This document shows positions 36,795 through 47,747 of a stretch of 64,000 bases of DNA, one piece after another. The notes under the pieces were generated by a model. The model was not told where the DNA came from and ran no database searches. It saw nothing but the letters and a program-made list of their open reading frames with translations. This DNA comes from Verticillium longisporum (Eukaryota > Ascomycota > Sordariomycetes > Glomerellales > Plectosphaerellaceae): NCBI GenBank assembly GCA_019188255.1, contig JAETXT010000004.1, forward strand, positions 1,550,001-1,614,000. Direction: 5' to 3'. Every line of letters begins with the position of its first letter. Position 1 is the first letter of the stretch. The translations under genes were made by a program, and so were the position numbers.

Positions 36795-38623
36795 ATGACG
36801 CATACTTCAAGTATCATTACCCTCGATAACCTCGACGATTTGCCACCATGGGTTCCCGACGCTGCGAGCCACTTGTTCGCCATTGTCGATATGGGATCAA
36901 ACGGCATCAGGTTCACCATCACGGACATGACACCACCAAACTCACGCCTCCTACGTTGCATCTTTCGTGAAAGAGCCGACATTTCTCTTTACGACGCTCT
37001 CAACTCCAATGCCGATCGAGCCTCAGGCGCTGCCTTGTCCTTTCCGCCAGAGACCATCGTTCAAGTTTCCGAGACTCTCGCCCGCTTCCGCCGCATCGCC
37101 AGCTCGTATGGGGTCCCGGAAGCCAACTTTTCGGTCCTCGCCACCGAGGCCATGCGCCGCGCCGCCAATGCCGCCGATATGCTAGGTGCCATCCGGGAGT
37201 CATCGGGTCTTGACGTGCGCATTCTCGCCCCTGCCGTGGAAACTCTCTTTGGCGCCGTCATGGGTTCGCGTTCGGCCTTTGTCAACATTGATCGCGGTGG
37301 CTTGTTCCTCGACATGGGCGGCGGATCGGTGCAGATGACATGGGTCGACACCCGCCTGCCCTCGTACGAGATCGCTGCGGCCGCTGCCGGGGAAAGTATG
37401 CCTTTCGGCGCAGCGCGACTGATTCGCCTTCTCGAGGCTGAGCCTGCCGAGGTGCGGACCTCGGAGACGGGCAAGCTGCGTCAGACCATGCAGGCCGCCT
37501 TTGCGCGCCTCTGCGACACCTTTCCAGGCTGCCGAGAGCGCGCCGACAGCAGCGAGGGCCTCGATGTTTTCATGTGCGGCGGCGGTCTTCGAGGCTACGG
37601 GTGCATTCTGCAGCACTGCGATCGCATCCAGCCGTATCCCATCGCCTCTGTTGGCACCTATACCGTCACGGGTGGCTTCTTCAAGCAGACGGCCAAGATG
37701 CGCAAGGTCAATGACGAGTACGACGGCAAGATTTATGGCATGTCGAAACGCCGCCGACAGCAGTTCCCCGCCATTGCCGAGGTCGTCGAGGCTTTTATCA
37801 AAGCCGTTCCGAACATCCGAACGGTGACATTCTGTGCTGGCTCGAATAGAGACGGGACCCTTTACATGAAGTTGCCCGAAAAGATCAGGGAGAGCAATCC
37901 CCTGGAAGTCTTGGCAGGGGTCGCCTCTGAGGACTTGCCTATAGCACACGCCGTTCTGGACATGTTGCGGAGTGCCGTGCCGCCTTCTGTAGAGATTGGG
38001 ACAATACCCTCCATCTTCTCGCTGGGGCTAGGCTTGTTGTTCGTCCGCCAAATCTGGATGCACCAGGGCGAGGATGAGGACGCGAATGCCTCGTCCGCGC
38101 TGCACGAAGCCATCACGCGCGATCCTGGTGCTCCAGGTCTCACACACACTACTCGCTCCATCTTGGCTCTGGCGGTCTGTTCCCGTTGGGGCGCAAATCT
38201 CGGTCCCGTCGACACTGAGTTGCACCACAATCTCAAGAGCCTCCTGGGCGACATTGATGCCGAGGCCCCTTTCTGGGCCGACTACCTTGGCGCTGTAGCT
38301 GCGGTTCTGGTGGACATTGTTCCCGCGTGGCCGAGATCGCTCGATGCGATGACGACCAATATAAGGTGCGATTGTCGACCTACTGTGCAAATAGGAGGCG
38401 AATGACTGACATTTGAACCAGATTTGAGGCCACTGCAGACAAGACGAAAAAGGAACGTGACCGCATCAATTTGACGGTGTTCGTGTCGGCGGATGCAGCC
38501 AAGGGCATCGACACCGAGACTGTCAAGGAACGGTTTTCCAATGTCGGCAGGATGAAAGGCGAGAAGAAGCCCGACAAGAAGGTAAAAGTTCACATTGAGT
38601 TGATGAACCAGGACAAACCATGA
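36795..38623 (+). CDS. rtg2: Rtg2-like retrograde regulator, Ppx/GppA phosphatase family
   Basis: Two exons, 36795-38365 and 38422-38623; 1773 nt, 590 residues. The start MTHTSSIITLDNLDDLPPW is the first ATG of the frame. The Ppx/GppA ATPase fold is clear: FAIVDMGSNGIRFTITDM (phosphate-1 motif), VLATEAMRRAANA, GLFLDMGGGSVQMTW (phosphate-2) and MCGGGLRGYG. The C-terminal part is the fungal extension (LTVFVSADAAKGIDTETVKERF). In yeast, Rtg2 relays mitochondrial dysfunction and glutamate status to the Rtg1/Rtg3 factors and is cytoplasmic; the same role is inferred here. The stop region contains a 21-bp tandem duplication that repeats the last codons and the stop (38612-38653). The 3' end converges with the Zn2Cys6 gene, only 147 nt away. 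Confidence 0.9.
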
Positions 38624-38653
38624 GGATACCGAGACAAACCATGAGGACACCGA
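38612..38653 (+). repeat. 21-bp tandem duplication across the Rtg2-like stop codon
   Basis: Two copies of a 21-bp unit beginning GACAAACCATGAGGA, identical apart from one or two bases. Both contain the stop TGA in the same frame. Confidence 0.85.
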
Positions 38654-38770
38654 AAACACACTCGCAGCGTCAATACTTTCTGAAGTCATCATTATTCTCA
38701 TTACATCATAATCATTACCCATGAGAAAACGCCGAAGAGAGAATCCCGTCGTCAAACTTTCTGCCTCGTA

Positions 38771-40614
38771 TCAACCTGCCATCTCCATATCGTCCTCGTC
38801 GTCACTGCCTGGGTAGAGGTCGGGGCTGGGAATCAGCACCATTTCGACAGGGGCTCGTCCCCTTCCGCGTCGATTGCCGAGGCGCTTGACTTCAAGGTCA
38901 ACGACCAGGGTCTTGAGAAGCCTGTCTAGCTCATTGGGCGAAGTCTGGATGTATTCGTCTGCCTTGAGGTTAGACGTGGAACAACAGGTACGCCAAGGGA
39001 AGGATGAACATACGGAAAGCCCCGCGCTCATGACGAGCATGCTGGAAGATATCGCCCACCTCGTGCCTCAGCGTCGACGATGGCATGTGAGTCGAGTCAA
39101 GGCACTGAAGGCTGACTTTGAGGTTGCTTGCTTGGCGGTAGTGGCTGCCGTAAAATGACATGATGGCAACATAGAGCTGCTCGGTTGCCGCTGTGCAGGC
39201 ATCAAAGGCAGGGTGAACTGTGCGCAAGCGTTGTCAGCGCTGACTCTCCCACCCTGGCCAGGAGTATGACATACCATTGGCGAGCCTTCCAGCTTCCTTG
39301 AAAGTCTGGGTGAGGTCCTTGAAGGTGAAAATGAGCTGCCACAAAGCGGCCCACATGGGCGCCCTGTCCTTGGCCGGGATGCCGGACGGCTTGAGAAACT
39401 TGTCGAGCTCGTTGAAAATGTCGCGCTCGCAGGACTCGAGGGCTGACTTGACAATCTGGCGCAGCTCGGCGTGGATGAAAGGGGGCAGAGGGCTGTGGTG
39501 AGAAGTCTGAGCATGACGCCAGTACAGGGTGTCGACCCTCCAAATACGATACATGCACCTCATCTCGTGGATCTTGCGGATGAGACGGATCTGCGGCAGC
39601 GCCGTGCGGCTGGTGCCGGCCTTGATGTACTTCAAGATAAAGGTATCGATGGTGGCCTCGAAGCCATAGTGCCGGCCGGCGTGGCGCTCGGCGAGGATCT
39701 GATGCTCGACCCACTCCACGAGCTGGCTGTGGAGCGGCACGCGGTCCCGGGGAAAGGCAATGACCTCGGCGCCGTTGCTCAGGCTGTGACACTTGCGGAA
39801 GACAGTCTTGAGGGTGGGCGACTGCAGATCGATGTCCGAGAAGCTGAGGAACACTTCCCTGAAGCCTTCGCCCGGGGCACACTTGGTCCTCAGGAGGGCC
39901 TGCTCCTGGTTGTACCTCAGGCCGGTGTCTGACTCTCACGTAAGTACTTGTTCTCCTGACAGAAGTGGGGGCATGTCCAATTGACTTACACCGCACAAAG
40001 GTTGTGTGCTTGGCGAGATCGGAAAGCGTCTTGCGCAGACAGGTCCTCTGGCACAGGGGAACGCCGTACTTGCCCTGGCAGGAGACGCACACCGTCTCGT
40101 CGGAGCACTTGAGTTTCTCGATACGGCACTTGATGCAAGCGCCGAGCTTGCGCACACGGGCCGTCTCGGCTGGGTTCTTGACGTGGCGGGCGGCAGGGCT
40201 GCTCGGGCGACGGCTCCTCTTCTTGCGGCCGGACAGGCTCAGGGTCGAGTGCCGGGGCAGGTCCTGCGAAGGGTCGGCCTGGGGCCAGATGAGGTGCCCG
40301 TCGTGGCGGCGGGCGTCGGCGAGGGTCTTCTGGGTCGTCCCCTGGACCACGGCCTGCTGCTGATGGGGCTCCTCGGGGTCAATGTCCATGTCATAGGAGT
40401 CGGAGATGACGGAGGGCGAGGTGGCCGTGTCGTAGGCAGGGCCCGGGGTCAGCACGGAGGACGACTCGGAGCGGGAGCCGGCGTCATCGGAGCCGTCGCC
40501 GTAGTAGGCTGCCAGGTCAAAGTAGGCGTTAACGGGGTCCTCTTCTGAGACCAGCAGACGCCTCCCACGGGGGAGGGTCTGGAGGAGGGATCCAATCTCA
40601 TGGGCGAGTGCCAT
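38771..40614 (-). CDS. Zn2Cys6 transcription factor
   Basis: Four exons on the minus strand: 40614-39990, 39928-39275, 39217-39014 and 38958-38771; 1671 nt, 556 residues. The binuclear zinc cluster reads CIKCRIEKLKC...CVSCQGKYGVPLCQRTC at about residues 165-195, preceded by a basic stretch RKKRSRRPSS that may be a nuclear signal. The acidic, serine-rich N-terminus (YYGDGSDDAGSRSESSS) could serve as activation region. Downstream, FLSFSDIDLQSPTLKTVFRKC and LVEWVEHQILAERHAG belong to the regulatory middle part typical of these fungal factors. It ends in an acidic tail (YPGSDDEDDMEMAG). All junctions keep frame. It converges with the Rtg2-like gene. Target genes are unknown. Confidence 0.88.
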
Positions 40615-42829
40615 GGTTCCGGGGTCCAAGTCAGGCGGAAGAGGGAAGGGGGGAGGGCAGGTGCTTGGATGACAGGGGCAAGCCGTTCTGGCAAAAGGGG
40701 AGGGATAGAGCAAAGGGGTCTGTCTGTATGGGTGAAGGGCTTCAGGAGGCTCTCTCTCGGACGACTCTCTTCTCGTGCTTTCACCGAGAAAACAAAAAGG
40801 AAGAGGACGAGGAGCAGGAGGGAGATGGTGAGCTTTTCTTCAGAGATGAAGCTGCGTAGTGCTTTCGATCGAAGGAGAAGAGAGTATATTGAACTGCCTT
40901 TTAGTCTACGCCATTGCGCACCCCTCCACCCCTTCCCCTCTGGCTCTCAAGCCGTGGTCCTGGTCGTTGTCGTCCATTTCTTTGGTGTTAGTTGATGCCG
41001 ATGCCAGATTCGGACTGGTCCAGCCAATGGGCGTTGTCGATCGAGTTGGCACTGTACGAGGGCCCAATCAATGAGGAAGCGCTGCTTCACCGAAAAGTGT
41101 CTCGTTGCATTTGACTTTTGGGGCCCGCGACCCCACGGCCAGAACGGCGGCCCATCTCATCTGCTGCGGCGACGACCGTCGGCGTGTGTATGAGAGAGAG
41201 AGGGGACCTCACTCTTGGGAGGAGCAGTTGTCAGAGTGCTTGTGTGACTTGCGGTGGATCTTGGTCTCTTTTCGAAAGGGAAAGGAGGACAGTCGAATTG
41301 AGAGTTGGTCGCACAACGCCGCGGCTTCAAGACACGCCTGGCTCGCGTGGTGTAACCTGCCTGTCAGTCAAGGTCCCATCGTGGACATCTGTGGACACCG
41401 CGAGGGAGGCGTGCGACCATCGGGTTGCTGCAGGGCAATGCCAGAGGCAGCGGAAACCTCCCAGCTCCTATCCTTGAATATAAAATAAGAGGAGCCAAAG
41501 AGTGCCCTGTCTTGCGTGAAACAAAGGGCCTCGGCATCAGGGACTGGGGGGCGCCTGGGAAGCCGAAAAGTTCGATCGGGACAGGTATCAAAAGGGAAGG
41601 GTAGAGAGACGACAACAAATTTCAATCGACGCTTTTCGTCATTTTGTCCATGGGCAGCAGTCTCTTGTCCTTCTTAAAATAAAGGATCCCAAAGGATTTT
41701 TCCTCCCCAGCCAGCCCGAGAACCCCCCACCACCATTCGGCACCACCACCACTAACCCCCCCTTCCTTGCCTTGCCCCCTGTCCGTGGGAGGCCCCCCTC
41801 CCCCTGATGACCTCGTCCGTTCCTCTGCCTGCAGTGCCGATGTGATTCAAAGGAGACCCAGCAGCCCGGAGCGCGCGGCGTTTCTGCGCGGCTTCTGCCG
41901 AGCCGGGGCAGGGGGGTGCGAGGCTCGTCCACGTATGACCCGGCGGCGAAGAGATGGCAGCAACGCGAGAACGGGCTTCCCTCCCTTGCTGCGGTAAGGT
42001 ACCTATACGAGCGATTCGGGGAGGGAACATGTGATGCTGGCTGGTCAGTGCTGGGCATGGAGATGACGGGTGGTTGGTGATGGTCCCGGCTGTCTGGTTC
42101 GTGCGCCAGGGGGGGGGGTACCAGGGGCTTGGGACCGAGTGGCCGTGCTATGTGGGTTTTCCACCTTGTTCCTTTTTTTTCCCCCTTTCCTTCTTTATTT
42201 CCTTTGTTGGTGCGTGTGGATGCTTGGGAGTGTGTTCCTTTGGTCTTCCTGGGATTTTTCGCGATGCTGCTTGTATCGTCCTGGTGTACTTGTCCCGACT
42301 GTTTGGTCGGCGGAATTGGTGCCGGCTGGTGCCGACGGCGGCGGCTGGCTTACTTTTATACACAAATGACATGACAGTGATGGAGATGTCATTGAATTCG
42401 TGATGGCTGCGAAATGTTGATGGATACCATGGAGAGACACGCTCGTCCATTGATTTTTAAGTTGCCAAATATTTTATATCACTGGTTTCTAGCCACTTAT
42501 CCAGAGTATATCCGTCTGACCGTCGAACGGCAGTGTAAGTCGATGTTTCCAACAAGATCCATCATGTCACTAAGGTAGTGTCACTAGCATTGGCTACTCG
42601 TGTTATCCCCAACAGCAGTCACCAGCTTGGCGTTTTAGCGGAAGTAAATAAATCTGTTTGACTCATGGTTACATTCTGGCAGAGCACACTACCAAAGTCT
42701 CCACGCTCTTTCGCCAGTCTTATAACGACTCGGCACTCTTCTCATCAACACAGGGCATTGCCGTAGCATAGACTTGTCAACTAACACCCCAACCATGAAA
42801 CCTGCCCCCGGCTGCCGCCTCGTGGCTCC
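40615..42829. other. Intergenic region of 2.2 kb
   Basis: No gene is supported. This is the promoter side of the Zn2Cys6 gene and the 3' flank of the NmrA-like gene. A GGTACCTA word is near 42000. Open frames are short and overlap on both strands. Confidence 0.5.
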
Positions 42830-44035
42830 TCAGTGACTCCGCTTCACACGCTTGGCCGTCTTGAACTCCCCCGAGTACATCTTGAAGAATTCAGTCGGCT
42901 CGGTGGGGTGGGTTCCCGTGACGTCGTGGAACGCCGTCGTGCTGATATAGTTTGTCTTGCCCTCGCGCACGAGGCTGTAGTATTCGAGTATGTACTGCTG
43001 TTCGGCGTTGTCGCTCTCAGACTGGGCTCGCAGCACCTTTTTGGCTTCGGCTCTACTACGCTGTTACCAACTCAGCATTCCAACCACGCAAGGCCGCACT
43101 TACTGGGAGATGTTCTCAAATTCAATCTGCGTCCCGAGAGCCTCGGAAGCTGCCGTGGCCAGCTCCTTACCGGCGCAGAGCATGGGACCTGCGCGCATGG
43201 GTGAGTATGACTGCGCCTGAAGACGTCGACCTCGGTGCTTACCCGTGACAACCATCATCTGCCCACGATGCTTGTCGTCGAACCCGTGCTCGCCCTTGCC
43301 GCTGAGCACATGAGCGGCAACATTGGCAACATCCTATCATCACGTCAGCCAAATCTGGAGACTACTTGCCAAACGATCAAAACACCTACACCCAGAGCCA
43401 CGGGGGCGAACTTGTGGTTCTCGCCAATGGGCAGCGGGAGTATGCCCTCACTCTGCGCCTGCGGAGCGTAGAGCAAGAGATTCTCCGCGTAAAAACCAGC
43501 CCTGCCTCAGCCGTCAGCAGACATTGCGGCCCCCAACACACAGAGCACGCAGCCTCTCACAACCTCACCTAATGACAACAGGCGAGTGGCCCAGCTGGGC
43601 AGACGAATCGCCCTTGTTGGCGAGCACCAGGCTCTCGAGCTCAATGAACTCGCGCAGCCTCGGCTGCCTCTTGTCGTCGGCATAGTCGCAGCCGACCGAG
43701 CTGATGAGGCACACGTTGGCGACGCCGGCCTTGCGCGCGGCGCGGGTCAGCTCGGCGGCAATGTCGACCTTGGTGTCGTTCGCCGGCGGGATGAGGCACA
43801 GCGTGTCGCAGCCCGTCTTCTGGAGCGTCTGCACGACGGTGCGCTCGCGGCCGGGCTTGTGGTGCGCGACCGTGGCGCCGAGCGATTCGAGCGCCTTGAC
43901 GCGGTCCGAGGTCGGGTCCATGGTGAGGGCCGTCACCGAGTCGACTTTGCGCGAAAAGGGGTGCTTGAGCAGGAGCTCGGCGATGAGGAAGCCGGTTTGG
44001 CCCTCGGCGGCTGTGATGCAGACGTTGCGTGCCAT
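42830..44035 (-). CDS. NmrA-like NAD(P)-binding protein
   Basis: Five exons on the minus strand: 44035-43569, 43501-43390, 43333-43243, 43188-43104 and 43052-42830; 978 nt, 325 residues. The N-terminus MARNVCITAAEGQTGFLIAELLL carries the dinucleotide-binding glycine motif of the Rossmann fold in a variant AAEGQTG form. Further family marks are LESLGATVAHHKPG, ANVCLISSVGCDYAD and SPVVIRAGFYAENLL. Related proteins are NmrA-type redox-sensing regulators or small NAD(P)H-dependent oxidoreductases acting on quinones; sequence alone does not decide which, since no catalytic Tyr-Lys pair stands out. It is divergent from the catalase gene, sharing a 1.05-kb promoter region. Confidence 0.85.
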
Positions 44036-45085
44036 GGTGGGAGTTGACGATACGGCGAATGCCTACTGGGTGATGTTTGGTGAGCCTTGTGAGTGTAGTG
44101 CTATGTTGTCAAGAGGTGGTATAGAATGCGCACTTTCGTGTGCAGTGGCTGTTATTCATAGTATACGGAGGTAGCAGGCCTCCAGGCCAAGACAGTTCAC
44201 AGATCATCGGTGATGCCATGATTCGGCTGTTTGCTCGTCCACTGCTCAACGGCGCCCATGCGCAGTGCCGCTGAACTCATTCTGGCGTCATGAGAAAGAG
44301 ACGGGACAGCCACCTACGACAGGCCACCCGCCATGTATAAACCCTCCTTTGGATCTCAAGTCCCGATTCTCAAGTCATAGGCCTATCGCGTACCCAGCAA
44401 TCCATGCCTCGCGGCCGTGTGCAGACAGCACGGCATGCTGCACCAGGTACGCCCAGGCCAGGACTATTTCGACCGGGCCACGGTCATTGGTCTACATGCC
44501 TTCACAAGTGAGAAGGACCAGAGAGCCTCGTGGGAGCAATTGAAGCGTCGGAGCAAATCAGGAACGAGTGCAACCCCGGCCCGGAAACGATTGGATCGGC
44601 AGCCAGCCGGACCACAGTCCAGACCGCCACCGCCGGACTAGCGAAACATGTCCGGGCCATCGCCTCCGAGCTGTCAGACGTAGACTCGGCTAGCCAAGAA
44701 TCTTTACCCCGCGTATCCAGCAGCCGGCAACCAATGGCACCAACGACGTTACCAGACCGGAGCATTACCGCGGCCGAGCTGTTGAGGCTATCGCCCAGCG
44801 CAGGCCCCCTCGTGTCATCACCAGCACATCACCATCAGCGGCATTCGCGCACCCCAAGCCGGCGTGCAGCTGGACAATGTGACCTTGCAGCTCGTCTCGG
44901 CTCGGAGGAGTTGTCATGACGCCAAGCCACCAGAAATCTTTCTACCACCCGTCTCGGACGAACGAGGAGTGAAGATGAGGCTATAAAAGTTCGGGCGCGG
45001 AGCCTACCCCGGACGGCCATGCTTCTTCGTTCTCGATATACCCCAAGCGCTTTTCTCCTGTCTAGTCCGTCTCTCACGTGCCCCA
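44036..45085. promoter_or_regulatory. Shared divergent promoter region of the NmrA-like and catalase genes
   Basis: 1.05 kb between the ATG of the NmrA-like gene (minus) and that of the catalase (plus). No gene is supported inside. I cannot point to a specific operator; co-regulation is an inference from the divergent arrangement. Confidence 0.4.
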
Positions 45086-47233
45086 ATGCCCATCATGAAC
45101 GTCAACTCAAACCAGGTCGATCCGGCCCAGCACCCCCTCCGCGCCACGGCCATGGCCATCGGCAGCCAGGTCACGGGCGAAAGGCGGGCCCCGCGCGTGA
45201 GCCACATGCAGAGCGCCAACGAGGGGCCTGCCGACATTATCGGCAAGGTGTCTGGGGCGGTGCCTGGCGGCAAGCGCGAGGACGATGGCGCGTACTTTAC
45301 GAATAATGAGGGCCACCCTCTGCCTGATCCGTGAGTTTCGTGGGCCTCAGAGCTACTGATGTCGTGGACTGTTGTCGTGGACTGTTGTCGTGGAAGCGTA
45401 CTGACGGGCTGGTAGTGCTCATAGCAAGACGGTGGGTGGTATTCCGGTTGCCAGCGACATTCATCTTTTCCAGTAAGACATGTTTGACAGGGGTGGAGAT
45501 GGGAAGTTATGCTCATCTTGGACGTACAGGAAGCAGCAGACCTTCAACCGGTCGAAGAACCTTGAGCGTATGTAGCGACCCGATTCAGAGGAACGAGTAC
45601 GTTGGCACTAAAGAGTATAGGCATGGTTCACCCGTGTGGCTCCGGGGCTTTTGGGTTTTTTGAATGCACCCACGATGTGACCGACTTGACGGTGAGTTGG
45701 TGTCCTTTCCTTGAAGACTGGAATAGTGAAGACTGGAATAGTGAAGACTGGAATAGTGAAGACTGGAATACTGAAGACTGGAATAGTGAAGACTGGAATA
45801 CTGACGACGCGCAGAAAGCAGACTTCCTCTCCTCCGTGGGCGAGAAGACTCCCGCGTTCGTCCGTTTCTCTACCGTCACCTTTGGTCGAGAGTTCCCCGA
45901 CGAGGGCCGCAATCCTCGCGGCTTCGCCATCAAGCTGTACACGATGGAGGGCAACCAGGACATTGTCGGGCTCAACTTTGTAAACGGCAACCCCCATGAC
46001 TTTTCAGAGACGTGAAAACCAGCTGATCAAGGGCAGCCCGTATTTTTCTGCCGTGACCCGCTCCAGGGCCCTGATGTCATCCGCTCGCAGAGCCGCAACC
46101 CGTCCAACTTTCTGCTCGACTTTGACGCGCTCTTCGACCTGCTCGCCAACACGCCCGAATCGAACCACGCCGGCCTCATGTTCTTCAGCGACCACGGCAC
46201 GCCGCAGGGCTGGCGCTTCAACCACGGCTACGGCTGCCACGCATTCAAGTGGGTGAACAAGGAGGGCAGGTTTGTCTACGTCAAGTACCACTTCATCGCC
46301 AAGCACGGGCAGAAGCAGTTCACCGACGGCGAGGCCGTGCAGATGTGCGGCGAGGACCCGGACTACTCGAAGCGAGATCTCTGGACGGCGATTGAAAAGG
46401 GCGAGGCGATTGAGTGGACGGCGCACGTGCAGGTGATGCAGCCCGAGGAGGCCGACGCCGACAAGCTCGGGTTCGACCCCTTTGACGTGACCAAGGTGTG
46501 GCCGCGCGGCCGGTTCCCGATGCGGCCGTACGGGCGCCTCGTGCTCAACAAGAACCCGGAGGACTTCCACCGCGACGTCGAGCAGGCGGCCTTCTCGCCG
46601 GGCAGCATGGTGCCGGGGATCGAGGACGCGCCGGACCCGCTGCTGCAGTTCCGCATGTTCTTCTACCGCGACGCGCAGTACCACCGCATCGGCGTCAACC
46701 TGCACCAGATCCCCGTCAACTGCCCGTTCATGGCGCAGTCGTACGCGCCGCTCAACTTTGACGGCGCCCTGCGGGCCGACGCCAACCACGCCGGCAACAA
46801 GCAGTACGCGCCCAACAGCTTCGCGCACAAGTTCCGGCCCGACGCGGCCGAGGCGCAGTACGCCGTCGGCGACAGCATCGTCAGCCGCCGCAGCCACTTT
46901 TGGCACGTCGGCATGCGCAACGACGACGGCCAGGCGACGGCCCTCTGGCCCAGGGTCATGTCGCCGCAGGCGAGGCAGAACACGTGCCACAACACGGCCA
47001 AGTACCTCGGCCTCGTGCAGTACCCGGAGATCCAGGCCAAGTACCTCGCGCAGCTTTACAACATCTCGCCCGACTATGCGCAGGGCGTGTTTGATCGGCT
47101 GAGGGAGCACGCGTTCTCCATGGACGAGGTCAAGGCCAAGGCCGAGGATGCGCACACGTGGTACCGGGAGAAGAAGTTTTTGCCCTCGCACGAGAGCAAG
47201 CTCGCGGGGTATCCTGTTTCTGGATACAATTAG
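45086..47233 (+). CDS. Monofunctional haem catalase
   Basis: Six exons: 45086-45330, 45416-45472, 45530-45567, 45621-45691, 45815-45979 and 46037-47233; 1773 nt, 590 residues. The catalytic histidine is in ERMVHPCGSGAFGFFE, the RFSTVTFGREFPDEGRNPRGFA block is complete, and the distal asparagine lies in IVGLNFPVFFCRDP, created by joining exons 5 and 6. The haem-tyrosine region reads RMFFYRDAQYHRIGVN, matching the F-Y-D-Q-HR pattern. The chain ends SGYN, so there is no C-terminal peroxisome signal; an N-terminal extension of about 60 residues precedes the core. It breaks down hydrogen peroxide. The apparent stop after NPHDFSET is inside a normal intron. Intron 4 (45692-45814) is stop-free and a multiple of three; retention would insert 41 residues between DVTDLT and KADFLSS. 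Confidence 0.94.
45713..45802 (+). repeat. 15-bp minisatellite inside catalase intron 4
   Basis: Six units of GAAGACTGGAATAGT (units 4 and 6 end in ACT) fill most of the intron 45692-45814. Read in the exon frame they encode EDWNS or EDWNT units without a stop. The intron has a donor GTGAGT, a CTGAC branch-like word at 45801-45805 and a GCAG acceptor. Confidence 0.9.
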
Positions 47234-47747
47234 GAGTTGTGAAGTAACGAGTGTTCTCATTGTAGGCTCATCAATTGATTACCTTACCCAGGTGCTTCGC
47301 CTTGCGGTATCTTGTCTCAGTCAAGGCCGGCATCATGAAATCCGAACAACGGAGATGTTATAGTGGGTCCCGGCGGTGATGGACGGAGCTGCTCCGGCCG
47401 GGTGGGTCCCGGTGCCCTGTACCAAGTATCTGTGCCAGTAGTACCTAGTACCCGTACCATGACAAGGTCAGGTACCGTAACCCACTCCAAGCATAGATGG
47501 TGCCCCACTGAATGACCCCGCGGCCACTGCCTAGCGAGGCTGCCCACTGCAGCCCACTAAAACGTCACGACCTAGGCTTGCCAGGACCCTAGTGAGAGCT
47601 TCAGCGCCCCAACATTCTGGACCCTCCTCTCTGCTCTGACCTCTTCCGTTGGGCCTCTCATCGCCATCCCACGCACGCTGCCGAGCACGCATCGCGACAT
47701 CTCCATCTCAAGGGAGCCGCAGTGACCGACATTTGCAAACACTCATC
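47234..47747. other. Intergenic region between catalase and questin-oxidase-like genes
   Basis: No gene is supported. TACCTAGTAC and GGTACC words occur at about 47440-47477. It holds the catalase 3' flank and the promoter of the next gene. Confidence 0.5.

Noticed and set aside
45980..46036. Apparent stop codon breaking the catalase
   Set aside because: The stop lies within a normal 57-nt intron (donor GTAAAC, acceptor GGCAG); splicing restores the IVGLNFPVFF motif.
46004..47260. A 418-codon open frame on the minus strand
   Set aside because: It is the antisense shadow of the last catalase exon.
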